From Saitoella complicata NRRL Y-17804 (Eukaryota; Ascomycota; Saitoellomycetes; Saitoellales; Saitoellaceae), in the NCBI RefSeq assembly GCF_001661265.1, contig NW_017566999.1, positions 62,001 through 126,000 on the forward strand: a stretch of 64,000 nucleotides of DNA, written 5' to 3'. Of this stretch, positions 33,934 to 45,230 are shown piece by piece. The position numbers were made by a program, and so were the translations under genes. Each line of letters starts with the position of its first letter. Position 1 is the first letter of the stretch. The notes beneath the pieces are model-generated. The model was not told the DNA's origin. It did not search any database and worked only from the letters and a program-made list of their open reading frames with translations.

Positions 33934-36024
33934 ATGAAGAAGTTCATCTTCTTCACTGCGCTCGTCTATCTTGCGGCGCTCATTGCATTCCCGTTACTGT
34001 CCAATGCCGATTCTAAGAAGGAGGAGTACGGTACCGGTACGTCACTGTCGCACTGCCATTCCTCGGCCGTTACTGACGATATCGCTAGTCATTGGTATCG
34101 ATCTCGGTACTACCTACTCCTGTGTAGGTGTCATGAAGTCTGGTCGCGTCGAAATTCTTGCCAATGACCAGGGGCACCGTATCACTCCATCGTACGTCGC
34201 ATTCACTGACGAAGAGCGTCTTGTCGGAGACGCCGCTAAGAACCAGGCTCCTGCCAACCCCACCAACACCGTCTTCGATATCAAGTAAGTTATGAAATAT
34301 CATTTGCCATTCTATGGTCTCGCTGACCTCAACGCAGGCGTTTGATTGGTCTTCGGTTCGATGACAAGCAGGTGCAGAAGGACCTTAAGCACTTCCCTTT
34401 CAAGGTTATCAGCAAGTCCGGCAAGCCCGTTGTTCAGGTTAAGGCGCAAGGTGAGGAGAAGATCTTCACTCCAGAGGAGATTTCTGGTATGATCCTGGGT
34501 AAGATGAAGGAGGTGGCCCAGGATTACCTTGGAAAGAAGGTTACCCATGCTGTCGTCACTGTCCCCGCCTATTTCAATGATGCTCAGCGTCAAGCTACCA
34601 AGGATGCTGGTACTATTGCTGGTTTGAACGTTCTTCGTGTCGTTAATGAACCTACTGCTGCTGCTATCGCCTACGGTCTTGACAAGAAGGGTGGTGAGCG
34701 CCAGATTATTGTCTACGACCTTGGAGGTGGTACGTTCGATGTCTCTCTTTTGTCCATCGAGGATGGTGTTTTCGAGGTTTTGGCGACTGCTGGTGACACT
34801 CACCTTGGAGGAGAGGATTTCGACAACCGCGTCATCGACCACTTTGTCAAGATCTACAACAAGAAGAATGACGTCGATGTTCGTAAAGACCTCAAGGCTA
34901 TGGGTAAACTTAAGCGCGAGGTCGAGAAGGCTAAGCGTACCCTTTCTTCCCAGATGTCTGTGCGCATCGAAATTGAGGCTTTTCACGACGGTGAGGACTT
35001 CTCCGAGACTTTGACTCGTGCTAAGTTCGAGGAGCTCAACATGGACTTGTTCAAGAAGACCATGAGACCTGTTGAGCAGGTTCTTAAGGATGCTGGTGTC
35101 AAGAAGTCTGAGATTGATGACATCGTTCTCGTCGGTGGTTCTACTCGTATTCCTAAGGTTCAGTCCCTTTTGGAGGACTACTTCAACGGTAAGAAGGCTT
35201 CTAAGGGTATTAACCCTGACGAAGCTGTTGCCTACGGTGCTGCAGTTCAGGGTGGTGTTCTTTCTGGCGAGGAGGGTGTTGATGACGTCCTTCTTCTTGA
35301 TGTTAACCCTCTTACTCTCGGTATCGAGACCACTGGCGGTGTTATGACCAAGTTGATTGGTCGCAACCAGCAGATTCCTAACAAGAAGACTCAGATCTTC
35401 TCCACCGCTGTTGACAACCAGCCTACCGTCCTCATCCAGGTCTACGAGGGTGAGCGTGCGCTTACTAAGGACAACAACCTTCTTGGAAAGTTCGAACTTA
35501 CTGGTATTCCTCCCGCCCCTCGTGGTGTTCCTCAAATTGAGGTCACTTTTGAGGTTGATGCCAACGGTGTCTTGACCGTATCCGCCGCTGACAAGGGCGC
35601 TGGCAAGACGGAGTCTATCACCATCACCAACGATAAGGGACGTCTTTCCAAAGAGGAAATTGAGCGTATGGTCCAGGAGGCCGAGGAGATGGCCGCTCAG
35701 GACCAGGAGCTTCGCGAGAAGATCGAGTCCCGTAACGGTCTCGAGAACTACGCTTACTCCCTCAAGACCCAGGTTGCCGATGAGGATGGTCTCGGAGGCA
35801 AGTTGGATGCCGATGACAAGAAGGCTTTGTTGGACGCTGTGAAGGAGACTATGGAGTGGTTGGAGGACAACGCTAGCACCGGTACCAAGGAGGAGTTTGA
35901 TGAGCAGAAGGAGAAGTTGTCCAGTGTTGCTCACCCATTGGTATCTAAGCTTTACGGAAGCGGTGGTGGTTCTGGAGCGACGCAGATGGACGATGATTAT
36001 GACTTCGGTCATGATGAGCTTTAA
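33934..36024 (+). CDS. KAR2: BiP/Kar2, endoplasmic reticulum Hsp70
   Basis: This is the lumenal Hsp70 that assists translocation, folding and the unfolded protein response. Exons 33934-34036, 34089-34284 and 34338-36024 give 661 residues. A signal peptide ([19 protein letters not shown], cleavage probably before residue 25-27) is followed by the ATPase domain with [34 protein letters not shown] and [13 protein letters not shown]. The substrate domain and lid follow. The C terminus is DYDFGHDEL, so HDEL is the retention signal. Codon use is markedly biased (GGT, GTC/GTT, CTT, AAG), as expected for abundant expression. That bias also leaves the antisense strand open for over 570 codons. Introns are 52 and 53 nt. 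Confidence 0.97.
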
Positions 36025-36163
36025 AATGGATGGTGTAATCATATCTTTCAGGTGGCGTTAGACATGTACGTTATTTTTGGAAAGGCATAAATAACTCGGA
36101 GTTGTAAATATATCATGTGCTCCAACGATAGCTATTGTACACATGCTTGCATTCTCGGTCGGT

Positions 36164-36733
36164 TTACTTGGTTTGTGCGACAACACCACACTTGGGGCAC
36201 TTTCTCTTTTCTTCATCGTTTGCAAAACCCTCTACCGCACTCTTGATCTGAGTGCCAAGATCTGTACAGTGGAACGTATCCTCAAAGACAACACTCTTGC
36301 ACTCAGCACAGTACCACCTCAACCTGTCCAGACTAGATTCAGGACGGTCCTGCTCAAGGACGATTCCCACTGTATCCGTAAACCTTACAGGATTGTGCGG
36401 AGTATTTGGGGGCAGCAGGAACATCTCTCCTTCGCCAATTTTGATGTCGCGGAACTTAGGGTTGTCTGTAAGTGAATCCTCAACAACCTTCAAGAGCATA
36501 GCTCTGTCCCTGGTCAGCTAGTAGCTTTCATTATTTTGGACGGCATACCCCTTGTACTGGTAAAACCACTCGGGGGTCTCGTTTATGTGATAGTCGGTCC
36601 TGGCATTGGGGCCGCCTACAATCATAACTGTGAAACCGCCTCTCTGAGCACAGTAGTTGTTGATGGGGGGTTTCAGAAGATGGCTATTTTCCTCGAGCCA
36701 TTTGGGAAGATTGAGCGGTGAGGCCAGAGACAT
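36164..36733 (-). CDS. BNA1: 3-hydroxyanthranilate 3,4-dioxygenase (BNA1)
   Basis: This iron enzyme of the kynurenine pathway to NAD+ opens the ring of 3-hydroxyanthranilate. Exons 36733-36549 and 36503-36164 (45-nt intron) encode 174 residues, the fungal length. The start [16 protein letters not shown] matches the family. Cupin iron ligands are in [16 protein letters not shown] (His and Glu) and NTPHNPVRF (second His). CAEC and CPKC near the C terminus form the rubredoxin-like metal site found in fungal and bacterial forms. The intron splits the conserved YQYKG/AMLLK join exactly. It shares a 141-bp divergent promoter with the Bin3-type methyltransferase. Confidence 0.95.
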
Positions 36734-36874
36734 GCTGTTGGTGGTGAAATACGTAAAGTACGTCTCGAGATGTCGGTAACGGTGAACACGCGGCGTCGCC
36801 TGGTCTGAACCTTCTCGATTCGGCTGCAGCTCCATGTAACGTAGACACAATAAACAAAGGTGCCGACAGTAGCA

Positions 36875-37846
36875 ATGGTCGACGGTCACCCATCCAAGAG
36901 ACTGAAAGTCACTCATACAATCAGGGAAGAGGAGCAGGCTTTTGCTGCTGCAACGGCACCTCTCCAATATGGCAACTATCACAACTACTACTCTGTCAGA
37001 CAGACGCAGGCTTCTACCGCAGATGGCGATCCCGTCGACTCGCGCCTTAGGCTTCTAGAGATGTTTGGAGACGGTGGACTGGATAGTCTCTTTCTGAACA
37101 AGAACGTGCTCGATGTTGGATGTAATGAAGGCCGCGTGACGTGTGCAATATCGCAGCACCTGGGTGCGAGGCATGTCAAAGGTGTCGACATCGATCCCTT
37201 TCTGATACGGAAAGCAAAGGAATACAAAAGGAAGCTATACTCACGTCAGAAAACTGGACGCGATACACAAGTGCGCTTTTTCCCTCTAAGCTCTCTCGAC
37301 AAGCATGGATTACGACCGCTATTGGATGCCGGCGACAAAGTTTCGATACGCCCAAGACTAAGCACCTTCCCGGAAAACACAGACTTCGTAGCTCAAGATT
37401 GGCTACAAACTCCCCTCGGCGACGATGAAGAAGGCATATATGATGTCGTACTAGCGTAAGCGCAATACCCGATGAGTTGACAAAGATGCTGACACACTCA
37501 AAGCCTAAGTCTGACAAAATGGATACACCTTAACTCATTCGATGCCGGCCTCAAATCATTCTTTGACAAATGCTTGCGAGCTCTGCGACCGGGCGGTCAT
37601 TTCATCGTTGAGCCGCAACCATGGCCAAGTTATGTAACCGCTGTCAAGAAGAAATGCAGAGCTCTGGCATCGAATCTCGATAAGCTAGAAATGAGGCCAG
37701 AAAACGGCTTTGGTGGGTGGTTATTGAACAATGGATGGGAGGAAGTCTTCATTGCTGGAGGCAATGAAGAAGGCAAAGGCTTTGACGCGAGAGAGATTAG
37801 AGTTTACCGCAAACCTTTGGATGTGACCGCGGTGAAGAAGTCATGA
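36875..37846 (+). CDS. Bin3/MePCE-type RNA gamma-phosphate methyltransferase
   Basis: Bin3 proteins methylate the 5' triphosphate of small RNAs (7SK and U6 in animals; the S. pombe homologue Bmc1 works with telomerase and U6). Exons 36875-37455 and 37504-37846 give 307 residues. SAM-binding motif I is [16 protein letters not shown] (about residues 70-85). The Bin3 signature block after the intron reads [20 protein letters not shown], then [20 protein letters not shown]. An insert of about 50 residues between motifs I and IV is common in this family. The N terminus [16 protein letters not shown] carries a short basic stretch. The gene in the window starts at the first ATG; GTG 15 bp upstream is not needed. 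Which RNA is modified here cannot be told. Confidence 0.88.
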
Positions 37847-38156
37847 ATCGTGGCTCGTTTAGCTTTGGGAGTAATGGATCATGCGCCTAACAAATTGCGT
37901 GCCGAGCATATATTTGTTGGAAATATTACATTGTAGTTAATTGACGAAATCTCGCCGTGTGAATTCCAAAATACCATTTGTCGCGTGCCATAACTCCATT
38001 CCATCCGAACCCATTAGACATTAACGTACCGCAATCTCGAGGGGACTTTCACCCTCCTAGCATCGTGAATTGCATATTGCCTTTCACGTAGACAGCGCAG
38101 CACGCTGCTTAGACAAGACTTGACCAGATAGGTTTGTCGTGAAGTGCATGTTCTCT
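37847..38156. other. Convergent 3' flanks, methyltransferase / small hypothetical gene
   Basis: This 310-bp AT-moderate sequence lies between two convergent stops. No gene, hairpin or repeat was recognised. Confidence 0.4.
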
Positions 38157-38612
38157 TTATCGCGTAACCCTGCCCAACTCGACCACTAGGTCCAGAGAAA
38201 TACCAGAATCTCGCCTGTCGTCGTAAATTTCACGAACATCGTCTTCCATAACGCACCCACCCGCCCTCATCCATTTTGTGATGAACCATGTCCATTTCTC
38301 GTTTCTGCTGTGACGAAATACTACCGTCCAATTTGTTTCTGTACTGTTGTAGTTTGCTTTCTGAGGCAAGCCTGAGATGACTTTCACGAGGTCCATGTCG
38401 GTCCTTATAATCTTCGGCACGTCAAGATGCATCAGGCCAATCGCCCGTCCGCCGTAAGCCTTGATAGCAGCTTGCACGAGCTTGGTAGGTTCATCGGGGT
38501 CGGCCTGCTCTGGTACGACGACGAGCATAGTTCGGAGCGGATTTGCGTATCGCGATGCCTCAGACGGAGCAATCAAAGGCGCGTAATATGTCGTCGTCGT
38601 CGTCGTCGTCAT
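38157..38612 (-). CDS. Hypothetical protein, 151 residues, no recognised family
   Basis: An uninterrupted frame starts MTTTTTTTYYAPLIAPSEASRY, with a Thr run encoded by seven ACG/ACA codons (a GAC/GTC-like microsatellite). It continues with LRTMLVVVPEQADPDEPTKLVQAAIKAYGGRAIGLMHLDVPKI, TNWTVVFRHSRNEKWTWFITKWMRAGG and an acidic segment MEDDVREIYDDRRDSG. The mixture of a hydrophobic beta-like strand, helix and Trp-rich centre looks like a folded small protein. I do not recognise it. It sits directly downstream of EGT1 on the same strand (256 bp gap). Codon use is like its neighbours, which supports it being real; the absence of homology evidence keeps confidence low. Confidence 0.45.
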   Translation of the reverse strand: MTTTTTTTYYAPLIAPSEASRYANPLRTMLVVVPEQADPDEPTKLVQAAIKAYGGRAIGLMHLDVPKIIRTDMDLVKVISGLPQKANYNSTETNWTVVFRHSRNEKWTWFITKWMRAGGCVMEDDVREIYDDRRDSGISLDLVVELGRVTR

Positions 38613-38868
38613 GGTATTTCCTGAGAAGTACAGTAGTGTTGGTGAAAGAAGGAGATCGCGACGGCAACAGAGTCTATCTAGCCCGTTGACCTCAACCGGG
38701 ACGCTTCATCTCGCCGACCGCCGAAGGACTTAAGCAGTTCATTAATTATTGCGGGATGAGCGCGCGTGTCCCACGTACGTGAACGATACAGTATCCCGCT
38801 GACATCATGATCCCGAGTATAAATATAAAGGATAAAATTATCAAAAACTTCTCCGCAGCTACCTACTC

Positions 38869-41453
38869 TTAATTCATATCGATATCTTTGATAACACGAC
38901 CAGTAACCCAGGCAAATCCGTAGTTACGTTGATACCAGTTCCTGAAGGTCCTCCTTCCCGCAAGACGCCCATGCGTGGCCCAACTTCCTCCAAGCACGAC
39001 ATTATGTTTTCCATCGAAGAAGTCTGCAGTATAACCAGAATACACCTTAGAGGGAACAAAACCCTCATGTGGAGCCATGGGTGTGGAGGTCCACTCCCAC
39101 GCTCCCACGCCGCCCGAGCCTACGAGCTGGGTGGCGTGGGCTGGTGTCGGGTGCCAGTGCTTGAAGCCTACATTGGCGCCCGACAGATCAATGAAGTTTG
39201 GGACGGCCGGTGGTGTAGTATGGACTCCGTTAGATGTCAAGTGGCCATTAACCCCAGCAATCAAGGTGCCGGGGGTAGCCGAGCTGTCGGCAATAACATC
39301 GTACAATGCTCTCAGCTCCTCTTCACGCGGCAATCGTCCGCCTGCATACGTTGCGTAGGATGCTATCTCGTCGTAGGATCCGATGACTGGCCAGTCATGC
39401 GCATGTTCCATGGCCACGAGACCGAATACCGTCTTGACCTTGTAGACCCCATCAACCCGCGACCAGCTTTCGGGGATCTTGGTAGAACCGCTTTCCTGCA
39501 AAAACGTAGCATACTCCCCATTTGTGATAGGGCGCTTGCTAGCGATGAATCCATTAACAGTCCACTCCCTCTGCGGCTTCTCATTGTCCCAGCCCATCAA
39601 CCTTCCATCCGTGCCGCCGTTTTCAGCGCCTTCGGGATCATTCAGGCCCACGTTGGTTTTGCGTGATTCTACCATCATCCACTTGTCCTCCTCCTTTGTG
39701 GCTGTGGGCCTTTGACTCGCAGACGCCAGGAGCTTCCAGTCAGGGACCGGGACACCGGGCGGAGGAACTGTTTGCGGACTTTGGAGGAGCATGTAGAGCA
39801 AGGTCTCCAGATGCATCGCCTCATGCTCGAAGGCTAACCAAAGTGCTCTCCTTCTGACATGATCCAAAGCACTACTGACAAGGCCATTTGCACCATAACA
39901 ATTCTTGACTCGAGCGCGTACTTCATCTCTGAACTCCAGCAGTTCCTGTAGATCTGGCCAGCTGTCGGGCACTTCAGAATGGACGTGACATTGGGTGGGA
40001 TCATCAACGTCGGGATCGATACCACGTTCAAAGATTCTCGTGTATGCGGCATTGATGTATGCATCACCTCCGAGTTTCGCACGCGTCAAGTGAATGTCCA
40101 GAAACGTAGGAATATGGCCGATGTAGAAGATGCAAGGGTGGCGCAAATCAATAGGCTTCGTAAGCAGCATTTTTTGGGGGATCATTTGCAAAGTAACGGT
40201 ATCCCAGGCTGACCAGAGATCACTCCAATCTTGCGTTGTAGGTACGGGTTCCTTTGAACCGAGGAGAGGAATGTGGAACGGTGGTACATGGAGCAAATGG
40301 AGATCTGGGCATGGTCAGCGGGATCACGGAAGTATAGGAGATTATGCATACCGTATAAATCGCGTGAACAGCCATACGACTCGGTTCGTGCTATGCCGGC
40401 CGTGTCGAAAAGCTCCTCCGCTTCACGTACATTGAACTTGACACTTTTCTCGACTCGTACCTTCTCGCCCTCCTTCACGACTATCCCCTCGACGTGCACA
40501 TTGGTATTCGGTACGAAATATGCCAAGTGTGCTCCAGCCTCCTCATCATACTCACCAACATAATCCCATTGATCGAGGTTGAAGACTTCGGATCCTAGGA
40601 TACCATTGGCATTACGAAGTCCGTTCAGTTCAAACTCACGAGTGACACCCCTACTATCGTTGTAGGCGCGCCAGACGGTTTCCGGGTTGTTACGTCTGTC
40701 AATACCGATCAGGAGTTGGTCTCCAACGTTGAGAGCCTCCTCAACGAACGTCCTTAAGAACTGTGCTGACTCCTCGCGATCCATGTTACCAGCACTAGAT
40801 CCCAACCAGAGGACCGTTTTTGGCGTATCCTTTGACAGTTTGGAAAGCCATGCGCGGCCGTCGTCATACGTACCATGGAGGCCACGTGCAGTAACATAGG
40901 TGAAGGAGGGGAGCGGAGTAAGTGAACGTTCAAGTTCGGAGCGCGACAGGTCAAGGGCGTAGTATGTGCACTTTTTCTTGGCTGCCTCGAGGGCAGTGAG
41001 GATCAATTGAGTTTTGCGGAGGCAGCCGCTGCCAAGTTCCACAATCACTGACCCCTCCTTGATCCTGGCGGCGATTCTTCCAGCTTCACGCTTCAGAACG
41101 TCGATCTCTGACGCGGTCAAGTAGTACTCGTCAAGATAAGTAATATCTTCGAACAATTGAAGACCTCGCTCGTCATATAATATCAAGGTAGGAAGTGTCT
41201 TTTGGCCTCCTGGAGCATTGAGGCCGTCGAGAATGGAAGCGCGGAGGGAGGAGGGAGCGAGAGAGGTAGGAGAGCGAATATCGAGGATGTCGATATCAGG
41301 CTTCGGGGCCATTACTGGGTATACTGGTATCCTTCGAGTGGGCCGGGGATGAATGCTGTTTTTGAATGGTCGTCCGGTCGAGGTGGTTCTGTTTGTTGCC
41401 AGTGCTCGGGGGGGCATCCCGTCGTGGCGCAAACGCGGGGAAGGAACCGCCAT
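38869..41453 (-). CDS. EGT1: EGT1, ergothioneine biosynthesis protein (EgtD-DinB-FGE fusion)
   Basis: Fungal Egt1 trimethylates histidine to hercynine and then adds cysteine sulfoxide to it, giving the precursor of the antioxidant ergothioneine. Exons 41453-40352 and 40304-38869 (47-nt intron) encode 845 residues, or 798 from the second candidate Met (41312, MAPKPDIDIL). The EgtD methyltransferase covers roughly the first 400 residues (LYDERGLQLFEDITYLDEYYLT, VIVELGSGCLRKT, TVLWLGSSAGNMDREE). The DinB-like region holds the iron motif FEHEAMHLETLLYM (H-x3-H-x-E). The sulfatase-modifying-factor-like C-terminal domain reads WDNEKPQREW, RLPREEELRALYD, VGAWEWTSTPMAPHEGF and FFDGKHNVVLGGSW. The domain order is standard. 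The extra 47-residue N terminus is Arg/Thr/Pro-rich and could be a targeting peptide. Confidence 0.95.
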
Positions 41454-42057
41454 GACGTAGGAATCGCGTGAGAAAGTTTAAATCGCACGCAAAGGTAACG
41501 TGAAGGAAATTGCGCTCGTTTTTATGTTGGACGGGTTTGGATCGTGAGGTTGGCTAGATTTCACGTGTCTTCGAGGGAGGAGGGTCGTTGAGGGTCGAGG
41601 TTTTTGATGGATCGAAGAGGATCAATGGTCTTTGGTGGCGGTTCTTTGGCCTGCGCCTTTTGAGAGTGACATGTGAGCACTGCTGATGCGCTGGCAAATT
41701 TCACCAAGTCCTCAGCACCAACCAGGAACCCACCACCATCAACCTCTCAATCTCCCTGGGTGTCTCACAACTGACTGACGAAAGCATCGAATCCTACACC
41801 TCACTGGCTCTCTCCCATCGAGATCACCAACTTCTACGCCTCCCTGATCCTCTCCCATCTGTTCTCCCGATGCTATGGTTTGTATCGTCTCAACCCAAAC
41901 TGGGCACATGATCGCTGTTGCTGAAAGGTTAACATGATGGTTGTTTAATCTCAACACTCTTGCTTGATGTCTCCTCTTATTCGGGTGATTCCCGCACTTT
42001 GTTGACAGCAACAGTAAAACGACTTTTCATCGGTTTTTACTAACCCGCCCTGACCCA

Positions 42058-42231
42058 ATGGCAATGAAGGTTCGTGGTAGGAAACAGCCTGGAAAGAAGA
42101 CCTTGCGCACTTCAGGGGCATCAAATCGATATACGTCCAATCGCAGTTTCCAAGATGATCCGGAGTTTGATGTTGACAATGATGATGAAGACGATGAACT
42201 TGTTTCGACTGAATGGACAAAGGAGAGATGA
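42058..42231 (+). CDS. Possible small protein or gene remnant, 57 residues
   Basis: An ATG frame at the edge of the AT-rich island reads MAMKVRGRKQPGKKTLRTSG, continues with a Ser/Asn segment and ends in an acidic run (DVDNDDEDDELVSTEWTKER). Basic-then-acidic polarity is seen in some chromatin and ribosome-associated proteins, but no family is recognised. A TACTAAC sequence just upstream (about 42037-42043) looks like an intron branch point, so this could be the last exon of a larger or degraded gene whose earlier exons I cannot find. Confidence 0.25.
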   Translation: MAMKVRGRKQPGKKTLRTSGASNRYTSNRSFQDDPEFDVDNDDEDDELVSTEWTKER

Positions 42232-43657
42232 GAGGAAGCGTCATGGTATGCATATGTGCGTTGACAGTGGGAATTGAGGCAAGGTTGGGCTTCTGAAATT
42301 TTCGGATCTTATTTAAGTGTCAACAAAATGAATGGGCCTAGATTGATGACCTGTGATAGATGGGACCAATGAGCGTCACGTCTGTGCAGTGTGCAGTCAT
42401 GAGGTAGAATATTATAACAGTGTAGTGTTGGTAAATCGTAAAAAAAAAAATCTACTTTCAAGACGAATTGTCAATCCAGATTGTGCCCAGAATATCCCAC
42501 TAACTCGAATAACTCTATTCGTGGTACTCGATAATTTTATTCGTGTTTTATAATCGTGTTCGGTAGAATTTGGGAGTCTCGTAGGGATGGGTCATATTTT
42601 TATTTCCATGAATGGGACTCCAGCCACGCTGGAGATGCAAAGTCTTATACACACTTGTAGTATTATCAGTTGAAGCAGTTGCAATGCTCCCACTGTATTG
42701 CATATCTGTGTTGGCTCTCGGCTCCGGTTCCGGTTCCGGAAATGCAAGGGTTTCATACCCAAATTGGGGTAGTAAGTCATCTGCTCTTGCATCACGACAA
42801 GCTCCTGCAACCCCTACGTCCGTTGGAATCATGGATTACAAAATCCCGTTTACTCCGTGATGGTATCATGGATTTGGGGACCCAAAGCACGATTTTTTCC
42901 CGCATAATCCACGATATGGTTCAGCATAATCCATGATGAGTATCTCTTTTTTTTAATCGGGTCCATAGCTAGCCCTAGAAAAAGGCGGAAAACTAACGGC
43001 CTATTAGGACAAAAGAGTAACATTACCAGAGAAAAATATTGTACTGTATTATGAGTATTCTAGTAGGGCTACAGTAGCAATAATTATGGTCTTATAACTC
43101 AGGATGTTAGCAAAAAGCAACATGGCATCATTTCCGTTGATCGAGTGTATATATAGCAGGTCGCCCTCTAAGTTAAATACATGAGAACAGTTCAGTTCAG
43201 CAAGTCTTGAATATCTCTAGACATATAGGTGTCATTTTCGCAGTTTCTGCGGTATTTTACTATGTTCTTTTTTCTGGCAGTGATCCACGATTTTATCTCG
43301 GATTGTAATCCGGTACTAATCTTATCAACCTTACTTTGTGAAACTTCTAAGAATTCCGTCCTTTCTTTGATCTCGGTGTAAGTTATCTTAATGATTCTCC
43401 CCAACTTTCACATTCATCTTACCTTTGGAACTTTGGTTTCCTATTAGGTCTATGTTTGATTATTCAGATAATAACTTGTATCACTCCAGCTATGTATTAT
43501 ACTCCTTCAATTGATCTAGCTTTCGTCTCTGTAAAACCTATAATGAGAGACGTGAACTGTGGATGAACATGCCATTTTTAGTGGGTTTTATCCATGAAAA
43601 TGTTAAGGGTTGTAATCCACACTTCTGTTCGGGAATTCAGCCAGGATAGTAATCAAT

Positions 43658-43675
43658 GATGAAGTGCGTAATCCA
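43658..43675 (+). repeat. 18-bp inverted repeat, left copy
   Basis: GATGAAGTGCGTAATCCA is the exact reverse complement of 44600-44617. Each copy is followed inward by another partial AATCCAYGATT motif. The pair encloses about 920 bp, including the TTACACGAGC cluster and a coding-like relic. Confidence 0.75.
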
Positions 43676-43991
43676 TGTGTAATTCTAGACTAATCCACGA
43701 TTTTGACGTAAATGATGTACTTGCCTAATAGAAATTGGGTCCACTTTGCTTTTCGTGCTGATATATACACCCAGTGATACCAGCCTAAAACCCGACTCTG
43801 AAGCTACAAATACATGAGCTGAATTAATGAAGTTATTTGCCAAGTTTCACACAAGTATCAAGTAAGGCCCTATGAATGGGAAAATCGTGGATTGAACCAG
43901 AATTTACTCGGGCAAGTCCGTAATCAATGTCAACATTGTGCATCTGACTAGAATCAGACATGGGTTACGGACTCTGCCCTACAGAGTCAAC

Positions 43992-44125
43992 GTTTGTGTA
44001 AATTACACGAGCACCTCTTAAGCTCGTCTAGATTACACGATGCGCTCTCGTCGTGTAATTTTTCCCACCGCATTCCACGAGCACACCGCTCGTGTAATCC
44101 GCTTGTGTAATCCGCTCGTGTAATT
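43992..44125. repeat. Cluster of TTACACGAGC / GCTCGTGTAA inverted repeats
   Basis: Within 134 bp there are about six copies of ATTACACGAGC or its complement and close variants, arranged as nested hairpins. For example, GATTACACGA...TCGTGTAATT is at 44031-44060 and CCACGAGC...GCTCGTG at about 44074-44093. No coding potential is present in the cluster. It resembles the subterminal repeats of some DNA transposons, but no flanking element could be defined. Confidence 0.7.
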
Positions 44126-44129
44126 GAGT

Positions 44130-44590
44130 CAACTCCGCGACCCAGTTCTGTTGATACTGATGACTCCGGAATGCGATTCGTCCAGTCTGCTAAGTGGGCT
44201 GTTGCCGAATAAGGAGGTCTTAGAACTCTTCTCCGTGGTGTGTTCGACGCTCAGGTGGCTTTCTTGAGCTGTGTTATGCGCGATGCCAACCGTTCAAAGC
44301 TTGTTGTGGAGCGGATGAGGTTGGACTATCATGCTGTGCTGAATGCGTTGCCGGGGGCCAAGATTGAGACAGTTGTGTTGGACTCGTTGTTAAGGACATA
44401 GTTGAGCTGGTCCCTGTCAAGATTGAAAAAGGCGATTTGGTCTCTGTCTCAGCCCAGCTGTTGTCGCTCCTCTGGTTTCGGTTTCCGGATCTCCGGCCGG
44501 TTTTGACTTGGCCCACCCGTTGGCCCTTACTTCTTAGAAGGGTGAGGGGGTCAAGTGCGTCATCCGCAGCAAAATCATGGGTCTGCCTGG
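44130..44590 (+). other. Coding-like relic of unrecognised family
   Basis: This stretch is GC-richer than the rest of the island and reads like decayed protein-coding sequence (for example FLSCVMRDANRSKLVVERM). It looks broken in a few places. It lies between the TTACACGAGC cluster and the right copy of the 18-bp inverted repeat. I do not recognise the protein, so whether it is a host pseudogene or part of a mobile element is open. Confidence 0.35.
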
Positions 44591-44599
44591 GATTAGTCG

Positions 44600-44617
44600 T
44601 GGATTACGCACTTCATC
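44600..44617 (-). repeat. 18-bp inverted repeat, right copy
   Basis: TGGATTACGCACTTCATC is the exact reverse complement of 43658-43675; see the left copy. Confidence 0.75.
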
Positions 44618-45230
44618 GTGGCAGGATTAACGCAACCCAGATCATGGATTTTAAAATCGTGCCCTTTCCAGAATCACATCATCCGAGTTTTTCCACGATT
44701 AAAAATCAAGCATTAGGGGTAGTCAAACCCTGGGAAGAAGTAATTCACTTGAATTATAATCCCTTGCTGTCATAGTAACTGCGCTAAAATCAGACCAAAC
44801 ATGGATTATTGTTCTTCCTCGAAGTTGGGTGTATGAAAAATGATCCATCAAATTATGAGCAGATCTTTTGATTTGGGTAACAGAAAGAGAATATTAAGGC
44901 AATATTAAGCAAGCATAGTACATGTAGAGGTAATCAAACTTGAAAAATCATAATTGCGATTATAATCTAGTCCTGCTTAAAATCCTCTAAAGTCTGACTA
45001 GACATATTGATGTAAATGAAGCTCACTGCGATATCAGATTGCTTAATTTCTCTCCCGTTTCCCGGGCCAGCCATTGTTAACAAAGTTGCTGATTCACGGT
45101 ACACCCCTATCCTTGGTGGGTTGGCGCTCCAAAATGGGCGGAGCTCTTTAAGGGTGTGACATTCCGGAAAGGCTCATCAATATGACGTCACGAATGAGCC
45201 AGAATGGTGCGCGTTGCGGGGTATGCATAT

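Noticed and set aside
34312-36042. 576-codon open frame antisense to BiP
   Set aside because: It mirrors the biased codon use of the highly expressed Hsp70 gene (few TTA/CTA/TCA codons) and has no independent family signature; antisense open frames over Hsp70 genes are a familiar artefact.
42428-42440. Poly-A run as a possible SINE/LINE tail
   Set aside because: Only about a dozen bases, with no upstream element, promoter boxes or target duplication visible.
43140-43840. Two TATA-like boxes each followed by AAATACATGAG, considered as a pair of terminal repeats
   Set aside because: Similarity is limited to about 11 bp plus TATATA and spacing differs by about 20 bp; too weak to define an element.
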